Positions 33,774-46,100 of a DNA stretch of 64,000 nucleotides are shown piece after piece (position 1 is the first letter of the stretch; each line of letters begins with the position of its first letter). The stretch comes from Yamagishiella unicocca (lineage: Eukaryota; Chlorophyta; Chlorophyceae; Chlamydomonadales; Volvocaceae), in contig BDSL01000004.1 of NCBI GenBank assembly GCA_003116995.1, positions 1,178,001 through 1,242,000 on the forward strand, written 5' to 3'. The position numbers and the translations under genes are program-made. A model generated the notes under the pieces. The model was not told the origin of the DNA, ran no database searches, and saw nothing but the letters and a program-made list of their open reading frames with translations.

Positions 33774-36700
33774 TGGCCCGGCCAGCCGCAATCGCGGCGG
33801 CCGCGGCCGCGGCCAGCGGCGCCGGCAGCAGCGCCGGCGGAGCCGGCGCCACCAAGGACTTGTGCGTGGCTGGCTGTCCCTCCGGTCCTCCTGCCCGGGG
33901 CACCTCTAACGTGGGTGTGGAGGGATCCTCGCCGGCGTCGGCCTCTGCAGCCAGGTCCTCCTCGGGGTAGGGCAGCAGCCCCAGCGGCGGCGGCCCCAGC
34001 GCCACGTTTCCAGGGGCTCCGCCGGAGCTGCCGCCGCGGCCCGAGCCACAGCTGCTGCTGGAGGAGGCCGTACGACTGTACGGACGGACGACGGCCCTGC
34101 GAGCGTACGGCACAGGAAGACGGCCAGCCAGCCGGTTGTGGTGAGGTGGGATGCGGTGCTGCATGTTCGGAAGGTCAAGGTGGTGAGTCGGCCGGCATTG
34201 GTGGCCGCCACCGGGGTGGGGTGTGGACTCTGGCAGAGGGAAGGAATCGGACCTCCCCCGTTCGCTAGGAGTGCTAAGTGGCAACCGGCCAGTCACTTGC
34301 TCGGCCTGACAACCGCCTACCGCCCTCCGAATTCGCCCTCTGGCTTAGCCGGTCCGGCGCTCCCCTTACGCCCTATTGCGCCCTATGGACTCCTCGCCCG
34401 CCTTCCCGCCGTTTCGCCTCATCAAACCAACCGACCAACCAACCCCCCAACCCCACAGCGCCCCTCCTGCAGCCTCGCTCCCATGTCCCGTCCCCACCCA
34501 CGATTTGAAGTTTCCCGGTGCCAACAGACTGCTGAACGACAGCTCCGACGGCGCCGACTCCCCCGACACCGACTGGGCCTGGCTGCCGCCGGTGCCGCTG
34601 TCCTCGCCGTCCCCCGCGCCGCCGCCGCTGCCCCCTCGCCCGCCTCTACTGGCGCCGCCGCTGCTGCCCGAGCGCTGTGCCGCCGCCGCCGCCGCTGCCG
34701 CCGCCGGGGAATCAATCGCGGGCACCACACCGCCCACGATGCTAACGCTGCGGCAGGCGCTAAACCTAGGCAGCAAAAGCGCCGCCGCTGGCGCCTGTTG
34801 CGCCTCTGACGGCGCTGCTTCTGGCAGCGGCGGCGGCTCCGCCACCGCTGCCCCGTCCACCGCCTGCCATACCGCATGGAACCGTTCCGCCAGGGTCGTC
34901 GTCGCCGCCGCAGCCGCTGCTGTCGCCGGTGGCGCTACGCCAGTGCCCTCGGCCACGCCTGCCACCGGCAGTGCTCCCCCAGGCGAAATGGCCTGCCGGT
35001 TGCTTCTCGGAGCGCCTTCATCCTCCTCCTCTGCACCCGCCCGCCACAGCTTCGCCGCCGCCGCCGCCGCAACGACGTTGAAGAGGCCGTCGGCGGGGCC
35101 GCCGGCGGCGTGCACGATGCGGTCGCAGCTGTAGCTGTTGTCCCCCGGCGGCGGCGAAGCGCCAGTCGGGGTGGTCAGCCCCGATCGATCCGTGGTGGGT
35201 GACATCGACGGCGACAGCATCAGCGCGTGGCTGCTTACCAGATGGCCGGCAGCAGCGGCCTCCGAAACCACAAGGACTGGCGACGGTTGGGCTCCCGCCG
35301 CGCTGATATTCGCGCCGTCGCGTGTCGCTGCACTCAGCTTGGGCGGCACGTAGCCGTGCCCGTGGCCGTTGCTGCTGGCGGCTGCCGCCGCCGCCGCCGC
35401 CACTGCCGCGAACACCGGCCTGGCGGGGCTTATGGCCGGGCTGACCTGCTCGCAAGACGTGGGGTTCGTGGGGATGAGTTATCGTGGAGGACTCGCGCCG
35501 CAGAACACCCCAGGCTTGGGCCCCCCAGCGCCAAGACACCCCACCCCAGCTCTTTTTATCATTGAAAAATGTCGCTGCCACGGTAAGCAACCACTCATAA
35601 GGCCCGGGCACCCAGGCCCGACCACACCGGCGCAGCCGCCAGACACCCCAGGTACAGTGCGCCATATTTCATGTCCCATGTCATGATGCAGTACGGCATT
35701 TCATGTCCATGTCATGTACGGCACGGTACGGGCACGGCGCGGCGCGCGGCCCTGTACGACTCGCCTGGTTCCGGTAGTCTCGCTCCACATCGGAGGACCA
35801 GCCGTCCAGGAAGGGCCGCCGGTAGTCCGGATCGCCTCGAGCCCCGCCTCCGCGCCCGTAGGCCTCATCATCATACGCCTGCGGGCCCGGCGGGGGGCCA
35901 TAAGGTAATCCGCGAATCCACGGCCAACAAACCAAGGGCGATGAAGGTGGTTGGTTCGGCGGGGGGACGGTTTGGCTGCTCCGCAGCAGGCTGGGGTCCC
36001 AGGGGGGCGCATGCCGCTGGTGCGGGTGTGTGCAGCGGTGACGGCCGATTTCTGGTCCCGCCAGCACAAAACCGCCGGGGCCAGCGGCAGCCTGTGGTGT
36101 GCAAGGGTACGACCCTACAATCACCCGCTCAAACACTGACGGAGTTGTTGTGACAGTGTGCAAGGGTACTCCGACCCTAAAGCCTGGAGCCCTCACCCGC
36201 GAGTCCGCATCGCTCCCCTCCTCCCGCAGGAGCGCCACCTTGAGCAGCCCCTCGCTCTCAGCCCCCAGCGACTGGTCGTCATCGAAACAGAGCATCAGGA
36301 GGGCCGGCACGGCCGCCACTGCCATGCCTGCAAGCATCACGCGCTGCAGTTGGGGCCGGACAGGGATCCAGATCAAGATCAAGAACCCAGATTCGGAACG
36401 AGACGCATGGGCCGGGGCCGGGGATCAGTGCGAGCAAAACGATGCGGTGACATGGATCTGGGTTCTGGTTCATGACACCCCAAAGGGTGTGCTAGGAGGT
36501 GGTCAATTGGGTTTGGCTTGGACTAAGGTTGGCTGGTGGATTAGGGTGGATGCGCTGACCACGCCGTGTGACGTCCTATAGCGTAGCGCCGGTTCGTTTC
36601 TGCCCTCCGGTTCCGATGTCGTGTAACCGGATCTTCTCGCCATCCCCCGGGCAGCGTGTGGGGAGAAAGACAAGGGTCCCAGGCTTGCAGTGGGGTATAG

Positions 36701-38459
36701 GGCCAGGCGGCGGCATGGGCACTGTACGGATGTACGACTGCAAGTTCGGCACGCACAGTCGTACCTGCAGCACCTCCAGCCTCCACACGTTACCGTTCAT
36801 GTAAAACATGACGGCCGCCACACCGGGGCCCAGACCCTGGGAGACGATGTACGACCTGAGTAAGTACGGCACAACCAGTACGAGAGGACGACGTGAGGAA
36901 ACATGGTCAGCTTAGCGGGGCGGCCGGCACGGCATGGCGGAGCTGCGCGCTGGCGGCGGGGGATGACAGGGGGGAAAACCACGGCTTTAATGGAGTTCCC
37001 TAAAGAGGCGGGAAGGTCCTACCTCCTAAACGCCAGCAGCGACCCGCCCAGTACTCCCCCTGTGCCTCCGCCCCCGTGCCCTCCCCCTTACATGTGCAGC
37101 CAGGTGTATAGTGTTGAGCGGCTGCCAGTGGGAACCGAATCGGCGAAGAGCGCATCAAGTACGGGGGCATTGGCCTGGCGCCAGATGGCCGCCGGACGGT
37201 GTGCATGTGAGTCCGGGGAAGGAAACAGGCGTCGGGCGGGGAGGGAGGGAGGCGAGGGAATTAGTTGAGCAGCACCGCGGGGGGCACCGCGGCAGCACCC
37301 ACGGCGCTGCTGGGCGCGATTGGCCGGACAACCGCCGGGCATGGGGGCATGGCTGAGGAGGGCCGGATGGTTGCCTTAGGAGGCGCGCTGTCTGGCGGCC
37401 AGCAGACCCTCTGCGGTTCCGCCCGCGTTGGCTGCGCACCAATGGGTACGGTTTTAGGAGCCGCAAAGGGCAACCATGTCTTCCATGTCGTCCAAACTTT
37501 TACCATGGACTTTACAAGATATGTTTCGTAAAAAAAATCCACTTTCGATTCTGATTTGGGTTCTTACAAAACGGGAACCACAGACCCCCAGCCCGAATCC
37601 ATCCCCACCCCTTGCTCTGCTGCCGAGCCGCACCTGCGCCACGCCCCACAGCGCCAGGCCGCAGCACAGCAGCCAATACTTGAAAGGCCCGTCCAGCACC
37701 AGGGCTGCGGAGGTGGTAGCAATCGCGGCGAAGGCCACCAGGCCAAACACCTTGAGGATGGAGTCACGCCGGTGCTTGATCGCCAGCCAGCCGGCTGGGG
37801 ACCAGGTGAGGGGGGAGGGGTCAAGCAGCGGAGAGGAGGCTCATGGAGGCTCACGGATGTCAGGGCGCCAGGCGAGGGCGCAGACGTAAGGGTACGAGGA
37901 GAGTAGAAAATTCCTTGCGCCAACGCCCAGGCAACGACGACCATGAAGGTGTACACGCGCATCGCTGGACTTCAGTGACTGGGGGTTGGCCCGTGGGTTG
38001 TGTTCCCGTTGGCTCACGCTGCCCCACCCAGCAAAGGGTTGAGACCCCCGAAGATTGGCATGTTCTGAGGATCTGATACCCTGCTTGGCATGCGCCGAAG
38101 GTTGAACCCTTGCAGAAGGGGCCGTTTAAGTTGCACCGATGGGAAGTGCACACCTGGTAGCGCGGCAGCTGCTAAGAATGTGCCTTGAATTGCCTGGGCG
38201 TATCCAACTTTCTACAAAGGCAGAAGGAAAGCGGCGTCAGTTCAGAGAGGTGTGGCACTGAGGGACAGTGGCGGGGCCATGGCGACATGCTTGGAGTCAG
38301 CTCCGCGAAGCCGATGTGCATGCCACGTACCTCATTAGCCTGATCATCAGCTCCTTCCAGCACATTAATGTAAGTGCTCAGCACGCTTGATGCCCAAATA
38401 CCGGTCGCAATGCCGTCGGCGATTCGGACGGCGAACGTAATACGCACATTATGGTTCAT
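30191..38459 (-). CDS. MFS transporter with about 580-residue central loop
   Basis: A major facilitator superfamily membrane transporter; substrate unknown. Exons (minus): 38459-38331, 38211-38154, 37794-37634, 37174-37092, 36855-36765, 36343-36197, 35878-35765, 35445-34502, 34096-33506, 32998-32884, 32597-32424, 32147-32055, 31757-31641, 30799-30770, 30388-30191, about 1014 residues. The N-half shows FAVRIADGIATGIWASS, KVGYAQAIQGTF, the loop AGWLAIKHRRDSILK (equivalent to the MFS loop-2 motif), and LDALFADSVPTGSRSTLYTW. The C-half resumes with GLASGMTIKFFPIFFKD, YILRTSVMNSIYPLRKS, DFVPKESRAAWNSLEA and GWSGSAALGGWLI. Residues about 195-772 form a Ser/Gly/Ala/Pro-rich cytosolic loop. Exons 7 and 13 appear to use GC donors. 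Exon 14 is only 30 bp. The exon 6 end and the C-terminus are the least certain parts. Confidence 0.88.
30429..30483. repeat. Dispersed copy of the intron-10 repeat, inverted
   Basis: Read on the minus strand this intron sequence resembles the 23996-24143 unit: a TTTAAAAACGGG core, then GGCATCCACGGG and CCTCCCTCGA in the same order and spacing. The core itself is palindromic (ACCCGTTT/AAACGGGT). Confidence 0.6.
30962..31620. repeat. 660-bp polypyrimidine tract in MFS intron
   Basis: Nearly all C and T on the plus strand (CTTCCCTTTCC-type words), hence polypurine on the transcribed RNA. It lies in the intron between exons 13 and 14. Confidence 0.9.
32617..32682. repeat. Interstitial telomere-like TTTTAGGG words
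   Basis: Degenerate GGGTTTTAGGG/GGGTTTAGGG words recur several times within 66 bp, inside an MFS intron. TTTTAGGG is the Chlamydomonas telomere repeat. Confidence 0.7.
33228..33453. repeat. 12-bp tandem repeat in MFS intron
   Basis: About 18 copies of GTAGCAGTGGCA/GTAGCAGTGGCC and variants in the intron between exons 9 and 10. It keeps several frames open as Ala-Val or Ser-Gly runs, which are not genes. Confidence 0.92.
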
Positions 38460-39320
38460 ATTAGTGTCCACCAACTCAAGTGGATGAACCTAACATCTCA
38501 GCATTCAGCATAAGGGTTGATTTGTACATGATGCCACCATCGTCACATGCCTGAAATTCGCGCGCTTAACCCTTCACACATGCATGCGAGCTCAGTAGTG
38601 CGTTGCAGCAATATAATTTTATTTGTAGATGGGATCCATTTTGCCAGGCCGTAAAGATGCTAGGGAATACGTACAAACGCCCTCAGGTACGTCTCAATCA
38701 CCACGTCGCCTGAGACTCATACAAAATTGGCGTTGTGTGACGCCGACTAATACCCATCATGCTCCCGCCAGAAGGTTCGTCTGGCTCCCACCATTTCCCT
38801 TCGCGGCCCAGGGCCTCATTCCTACTCCCTCTCCATAACCTCCCCACACGCCCACATCAGTAAACCCGTACACAAGCGTCCGGACATGCCATGACAGAAT
38901 AAAAGCGCCCCTGGGCACGGCCTCTTTTGAACGTGCAGATCAGAACTGGAACAGGTAACTTTCGTCGCTCAACGAAAGCCAGCACAATGTGCACGGGCAG
39001 GCCTGTTCGTGCAGGCATGTTCGTGCCCGTGTCTGCCGCCAGTGCTAGGCACTCAAGTGGCTGCTCCGGGTTGCCCCTCGCTGCGTACAGTTTCCTTTCC
39101 TAGAAAGTATGTCGCTTTCAGCTTTTCTGTTGCCGCCCTGTCGTTAGCTGTGCTGCGATTGCCGCCGTACACCGTACGATATTGACTGAGGCCTTCTAAC
39201 TTTCCCCACCGGCTGTATTGCTGTCCATGCAACCGCCCCTTACCATATAATATTCAACAATATCCGCGTTTGCCAGCCGCCGGACCTCCCTGAAGCTGGC
39301 GCAGGTTAACGACTTCCAAC
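38460..39320. promoter_or_regulatory. Divergent promoter interval, MFS and acyltransferase
   Basis: 861 bp between divergent start codons; both promoters and leaders must lie here. No TATA box or specific element could be assigned. Confidence 0.5.
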
Positions 39321-41154
39321 ATGGCGCAATCCAACGGCTGGCTTGGGCCTTTGCCACCTGAAATCCGAGCAAAAGCATTTATTCGTCGGGACCTCTATGG
39401 ATCCTACTTCCAAAACCCCAGGTCCTTCGTCACACAACTGCGGCTGGCCGTGATAAGCCTCACGCTTGTCCCGTTGAAGTTACTGGCTTGCCTATTCTGC
39501 GTTATCTCGGTCTACCTGATTGTCATCCTCGGCAACGCGACCTTGACCGAACCTTTCAAAGCGAAGTACATGGCGTTCTGGGGCAAGTTCTGGACCCGCA
39601 TGTTATTATACAGCTTGGGCTTCTGGTACATTAAGTGGGTCTACGTCAACGCGGACGGAAGCGCAAGCACGAAGCCTCCAACTGGGCTTAAGGACCGGCA
39701 TTTCGGTGGCTACGTCTCGAACCACTGCAGGTGGGTGGACTCCGGGAAACTGCTCACATATAATCTAAATTCGGAAATTGGATCTATATCGCGCTGATCA
39801 TGACCATAGGGGTGGTGCTCCATGATATGCAATTAGTGTGACGTCGTGGACTGGAAAGCCCGGGTGCTGCTGCTGCTGCTGCTGCTGTGAGGCCAATTTC
39901 TCATCGTGCCAATGGATGATGTAGGGGCGACAGACTATTCACTCATAGGGGCGACAGACTTTCCGCTCATGCCGGGTGCTACTCCGGGCACTGCACATAC
40001 GCGTGTGTATAGGGTATATCCTGCGCCCGCCTCTTCTACTGGGTACCCTAAATACCTACTAGCCATTAATTTACTTAGTAACGCCTCTGACGTGTGCCCA
40101 TCCCCGTTCTACTGGCCCCGCCCCCATGAACGCAGTTGGATAGACATCGTGTTGTACATGTCGCGATTGTTTCCCAGCTTTGTTGCAAAGAAAGATGTTT
40201 CCGAACTGCCTCTAATTGGTCCCATCAGCAAGGCCATGCAATGCCTCTTTGTGGACCGCGAGGCGAGGCTGGCAGCATCAGACGGACACAACAACGACAG
40301 CGGCGGCCAGGGCACGTCGCAGGTATTTACAGGGGGGGGCGCGTGTAGCCGTTGACTGAAAGGGGACAGAGGGGTGGGAGGTACAATCAGTGCGCACGTG
40401 TTTGGCGTGTATGCCGACTGTTAAAACTGTCGAGCCTCGACATTTTCGGTATACCTACCTACTGCAGCATCTGCGATTAGATAAGAGTAATAGAACCTCT
40501 CCTACGCCACTTGTATGCCCGCTGTGCTAACCGCATCCCTCATGACCGATGCTCATGTCGTCCTTACAGTTGGTCAAGGACCGTATGCTTCGGAAGTACA
40601 ACAGCAAATCGGCTGAGCTGCCAATGTTGCTGTTCCCAGAAGCCACCACAACCAACAATAAGTATATAATGCCTTTCAAGCGTGGAGCCTTTGTGGCTGG
40701 TGTTCCAGTGCAACCGCTCGTGCTGAAGTACGACACCTCGGGCCGATTCTCGCCTACGTGGGACAGCATGCCGGGCCATTACCACATCCTCTTGACCATG
40801 ACGGAGTTCGCTTATCGCGTCACGTGCTATGTGTTGCCGCTGTACGAGCCGTCGGACGAGGAGAAGGCGGACCCCGCCTTGTACGCTGAGAACGTGCGGC
40901 AGATGCTGGTGAAGTACAGCAAGATACCCTCGTGCGAGGATACCTATGCGGACAAGCTGGCGTTCTTCCAGTACATCAAGGACAGGATGCGGCAGCAGTC
41001 CGGCGGGGGTCGTGCCAGCGGTGAGAAGGCTGCCAGCGCTGCGGATGACCTAACGGGTACTGCACCGGGCGCTCTTGTTAGCGCAAGGGTGGAAGTGGAT
41101 GCGCGGGCGGAGGTACAAGGCCTGCGCCAACGTAAGACGGACGCTGCGGAATAA
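39321..41154 (+). CDS. Lysophospholipid acyltransferase (LPEAT/LPCAT type), 393 residues
   Basis: Transfers an acyl chain from acyl-CoA to a lysophospholipid at an endomembrane, in membrane lipid remodelling. Exons: 39321-39730, 40136-40322, 40570-41154; phases 2 and 0 agree. A hydrophobic N-terminal region (about 40-70, LLACLFCVISVYLIVIL) anchors it. The catalytic HX4D motif is split by intron 1: SNHC|SWID, His135 and Asp140. The second conserved block reads FPEATTTN (221-228) where related enzymes have FPEGT; PFKRGAFVAGVPVQP is the third and continues into PMTEFAYR-like sequence. Motif order matches LPCAT1/LPEAT enzymes, but no EF-hands follow; instead the C-terminus is about 60 polar residues. 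Substrate head group cannot be told from sequence. Confidence 0.93.
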
Positions 41155-42276
41155 GGGAAGGGAACGCAAGAGCGGGCATGGGCTAGGTTGGATTGGGTTT
41201 GGGTAAGGCGGGGCACACGCCGCACCAGCATGGCAGGATAGCGGGAGCGAATTCCGTTGGATTCCAGTGCACTGTATGGTGTCCTTAGGGGTATTGGTTG
41301 ACAGAGTTCGTGATATTGGGCTATGCGGGCCTCACTGGGCAGCAAGCAAGCAACTTGCCTCCTGAGGGGTGCGTGGCGAAGACGATATGGCGTTGGCATC
41401 TGGCAAGCAGGCGCCACACTCGTGTTCACTTGAGATAGTAAACGCTATTGTAGAGCAGCTGCCCACGATGAACTGACCTTGAATTGGAAAAGATTCCGCT
41501 ATCGAGTGGAGGAATGCGTGCGTAGATGTTTGTGTGCTGAGCCAGCAGGGAGAAGCCCCGGGGTTGACGGCAAGGAAGCAATGCCCTGCCCTTCATTTAT
41601 TACGACCAACTATACCTATTTTTTCATGCCGGTCAAGGCCAATGAGTCGAATATGCCAGGATGGCACACTCCACGGTTTTTGCACGTAGCTCTGTCTTGG
41701 GGGACGGTTGCAGAGCGTTGGGTTTTCACTGCTGTTTAGGAGCCGGTGGTAAGGGTAGGTGAACGGCTGGCTAGGCCAAGAGTGACAAGTCGAAACGGAC
41801 GTCAATCCAGGCCTATCCCATCGGGCTCAACTTCAATGGGTTACGCCAGATGGCCACGCACATGTGCAGCACTCCATATAACGGGTTTCGCGAACTGCAT
41901 GAGCGAACACAACCGTCGGGAGCAGTATCGCAATCTGCACAATATAACCCTAATCATGTGCATTACTCGTTTCGCGCGCTGACTTCTCCGCTTGTGAGGA
42001 ACTGTGCCCTTAAAAAATGGTGACCACTGACCTCCAGGATATGTCGTAGATGCCTGTCGGTACGGCTGTTGCCGGGTATAACTCGCGAACTCGTGTTGAA
42101 CGTAGCTAACATTGGCACTTGTAAAAGCTTGTTATAAGATTTCGTTTTTGTACACGCAATTTTCAGCTAGCCCACGAACAACTACGTAAGCCCACGAACA
42201 AGCTGCCGCTGCGCCAGCGATATACAAGAGCATATCATATCATTTGTCCACCTCGAGGTGTTTGGTCTTAGCCGCA
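41155..42276. other. Acyltransferase 3' region and small-gene promoter
   Basis: 1.1 kb, A/T-richer toward the right. A TGTAA motif at 42120-42124 could end the acyltransferase transcript, 965 bp past its stop. No gene seen. Confidence 0.45.
42120..42124 (+). other. TGTAA polyadenylation motif, acyltransferase gene
   Basis: First TGTAA noted downstream of the acyltransferase stop. Positional inference. Confidence 0.3.
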
Positions 42277-42588
42277 ATGGACATCATGGACATGGCACAT
42301 CTGGCGGCGCTTGAGCGATCTCCGCGAGCCATGGCGTCACCGTTCACTTCACCTCAGGTCAATACCGCTTTCGGATCGGCGCCGCCAACGAGCTGGATGA
42401 CGACAGTGCTTGGGAGCTCATCCGATGAGCCGCAACGTGTCAGCACAGCCGGAAGCACCGCAGAGGACTCGGCAATTACGCGTCGCAGTTCTTTCGAGGA
42501 TTCGTCCGTGCCGCTGCGCCGAAGCTCGCTGGAGCTGGGCCTGACGCGTTTCCAACGATCGTTCAAGCGCTACTCTGGCTTTAATTGA
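42277..42588 (+). CDS. Small Ser-rich protein, 103 residues, single exon
   Basis: Unrecognised. The frame from ATG (MDIMDMAHLAALERSP) to TGA has no intron. It is rich in Ser, Thr and Arg and carries two RRSS motifs (TRRSSFEDSS and LRRSSLELG), which fit the basophilic kinase consensus RRxS, and a basic end (RFQRSFKRYSGFN). No signal peptide or membrane segment. A TGTAA motif lies about 92 bp past the stop at 42679-42683, consistent with a short independent transcript. Short length makes it less certain than the multi-exon genes; it could also be the last exon of a longer transcript, although no acceptor was identified. Confidence 0.55.
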   Translation: MDIMDMAHLAALERSPRAMASPFTSPQVNTAFGSAPPTSWMTTVLGSSSDEPQRVSTAGSTAEDSAITRRSSFEDSSVPLRRSSLELGLTRFQRSFKRYSGFN

Positions 42589-43159
42589 GCGCAAAAGTCA
42601 TTGTGCGCGTGCGCTGACGCACGAGGACGCCTGTTGCTGACGCAGCCCCCTATCCGCGATGCATCTTTACTGGATGTGTGTAATGCAATCCGAATGCGAG
42701 TGTACATATGGCGATAATGATGGCGTGCCCGCTTAGCGTTGGCGTTAAGGGTATCGTTTCCGGATTCCTGTGACATTTTTTTGCCCTTACGGCACGCGAG
42801 GCACGACCGCAATTGGAACATATGGATGTTGTCGGTCGCATCGTTTCTCAAATGCGAATCCGACGTGCAGTTCCCACCAATTGCGTGTATCACTAGCAGC
42901 TTGGTAACTTTGCATGTATAATTACGTTTTGCATTTAATGGAGTTTCTCATTGTGTATATGGTTGCTGGCGGCGTTGTCATGTTGCTGTAGTTGATGTAG
43001 TTCGTCCTAATAGGACGTGCATCCGGCACCTAGAAGAATCAGCATGTTTAGTGAAGATTATCGTTCAGACCAACTTCGGCTTATCAGAGAAGTCTGTAAT
43101 ATTGAGTAACGATTGGATGTGCGACATTCCTATTGCTAACATTGTGAAGAAAGACCAAC
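42589..43159. other. Intergenic, KH-gene promoter side
   Basis: About 570 A/T-richer bases holding the small gene's 3' end and the KH-gene leader. No gene seen. Confidence 0.5.
42679..42683 (+). other. TGTAA polyadenylation motif, small Ser-rich gene
   Basis: TGTAA about 92 bp past the stop of the 42277 gene. Positional inference. Confidence 0.4.
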
Positions 43160-46100
43160 ATGGGCACCGCGCAGCCTGGTCAGCCACAGAAGCAGCAGGA
43201 ACCTCAAAAGCAGCAAGCTCAGGATAAGGACAAAGCTGGTAGTAGTGCGGGAGCCGGAAGCAGTAAGCGAAAGGCTCAGGACAAGGACAATAAGGAGGTA
43301 TGCTAGCCGGCGGCCCTTGGCAGCGCGGCGATGCAACCAATGCATATTGTACGCATAGGTTTCACCGTTTCACCCCCAATCGTTAATACATATAGAGAGG
43401 CAAGCGGCGTAGGTCGGACAAGCCTACGGCCACTCAGTCGATCCATTTTAGACTGCTATGCTATGAGCCACAGGCAGGCGCCGTAATTGGCAAGGTAAGA
43501 GCCTTCGCTTTCGATTGGCAAATCGCAGTTCCGGAAGAGGACACCTGGTAACTGCAATCCGGCGCCTGAGCCCCATACACAACGCCCATACCTGCGCTTT
43601 TTCTTTGGCAAAGTGTGCGTGCGAAACCTATAACAAGCGCGTCCATCTGGCATCCGGCACTCCAAGGTCACTTCTGGCGTCCATGGGACCGCACACTGTG
43701 TATGGTTTGGCCATCCAGGTGCTTTGTCTCCGTGTCTCGACATGCCCGATCCGCCTGTCATTTTTTCGTGGCTTGTACATCGTATTCTCGCCATTCCAGT
43801 GTATCTAATCAGGCCAGATTGTATCTCCGCGACTATCCCACAGGGTGGCGACACAGTACGTAACATCCGGAAGGCCACAGGCGCTGAAGTGACGGTCCTG
43901 CCGCCCGTGCAAGCCCACCGCCTGCGAGTTGTCGTCATCTATTCAGGCGCCGGGTATGACCACTGTTCGCCAGCGTCGATAGTGTGCACGACGCTGACGA
44001 TCGCCTTTTTCGTCCGCAGGAACCGCGCCCAGCCAACATGCCCAGCCAAGGAAGCGCTGTTAATGTGTGCTACCCTCACTGTCGAGGGCGACCAGCCGCT
44101 CGCCGCTCCCGACCCGGCAAAGCTGGTGCGGACCTAGTGCTCTTAGCCACCTCATCTACCTGTCGATGAACCCTTGCCTTTGTTGTGTATGGACGTGGCA
44201 CCCAACCGTGTGCACGCGCTATGCATTACTGAAGATGCACTCAGAGGATTGCTGTCTTGTGGGTGCACACCCAGCACGCGAAACGCTTTTAAGGCTCTCA
44301 TTTTCATCGGCCTTGCCAAACCCAAACCACCCCGACAGGTCGAGGTCCGTTTGCTGGTTCAATCGGAATTTGGTGTCTGCCTGCTGGGGCTGCAGCGGAC
44401 GCCTGGCAGCTTGACCATTGGAGAGATATCCGCGCGGTGCGGCGCAAATATCATAATTCCTCCCGACGCCGACCATCCGCGGCTGGTAGAGCCGGACGAG
44501 AACTACCTTTTGGTGAGGTGTGGTTGCGGGGTCACTTGAATTTTATAGCGCATAGCAGGGTTGACCGGAGCACCCTGGGGGCTTGGAGCATCTATATTCA
44601 TCACTGTCTGAGTGACAGCTTTGGAAGGGGTCAAGCGCTGTGCTTAATCCTGTGTGTTTTTAAACCTGCACTGTGGTTTTGCCTTTTTGCTATTCGACCC
44701 TCTTTTCGATCGAAGTTTGTACATACTCGATCGCAAATACTTCCATCAATACAGCCTTCGTATGGGTGAAGGACTGCTGCAGTGGATGTGACGGCAGTGG
44801 CGTGTTGCGCTGATCCAGCTCGAAATATGCATCATGTCGTAGAGCACAGGGCTGAGTGCAACGGCGGCTCATACGCCGGTAGCTTTTTGTCAATGCGGCC
44901 GGCATTGGTGGCGCAAAACGTCGCACCGCTCCCTCTGTGCCTACTCAGCGAGATCAAAATCCGGTTCTACGTTCGTCGCTCGCGCTTACTCTGTTCGTCA
45001 CTCCCACACCAGCCTCCCGTCCTGAGCGGCTACCCCATGCCGTCTACGTATGCGGTTGCCGCTCGGGCGCACGGGTCCCGGCGGCCCCACGCGGCCCTTC
45101 TTGTACTCTGCCCGCCCAAGGCCATGTCCTGCGGCCCCAAGCACGAACCTCGGCCTTTTGTGGGTACCTATTCGCGGATTCGCGGCCATTCGTTGGGTCG
45201 CGTGCGAATTTGGTGTGAATCCTGAAAACAAGTGGGACCTTTTGCCCGGGCGCCCCCCCTTCAATGCGATTCCCTGCGAACCCCCTTCAATGTGATTGCG
45301 ACTTTCCTTAACTGGATGAGTCATCCATCCCGCGTATAAAAACCCGGGATCCTCTGCAGCTGCGCGGACCTTGGCCCGGCGTCTACTCGGCCCTGGGCTT
45401 GATTTCGGACGAGATTCGGCGGCATTTCTTCTTCCTGAGCGAGCACTCTGGAGAAGCAGCTCCAATACCGCCGGGAGCATCATACGGCTTCGGGGGCCCG
45501 CCTATGGGCCTGGTTCCGGGGCCGTTCGACCCCCTCGGGGCCATGCAGCTGGGCATTGGGTTGGGAATGGAGATGGCGGTGGCGGCTGCCGCGGGAGCAG
45601 GTGGGCCCATAGGAGGCTCTGGCGGCGGCGGCGGCCCTCCAATGGTCTCCGACGGCGGCCTCGGAATGGCAGGCCTCATTCCGGAGTTCCGCAACGCCAC
45701 GGAAGCGGCGGTGCCTGTGACGGTCACTTTCAAGCTGGTAGTGCCGGAGACCAAGGCGGGAAGGTTCATCGGCAAGGGCGGTGAGGTGAGATTGGGGAAG
45801 TTTGTGATCTGTGTCGCGGTGACAAAAAGAAACGCAAGTGAGGAAGGAGTGCTGTATCAGCTTCCCCCGCCAGCCGAATACGATTACTGCCTGCAATGCT
45901 GGACCTTATATACCGGGTAATTGTTATAAGGATCGCAGACGCGCAGGTCAAGCTGATGCCTGCAAGTTGCCGTGTTTCCTAACACGTCCCGAAGCCTTAC
46001 CCGTGTTCCGAGGGCTAGCTAACGCGCCCATCGCCGCCCCAACGTCACCCCGCAGAACCTCCGAGAGGTCCGGCAGGCGCTGCGGGTCAACGTGCTCAAG

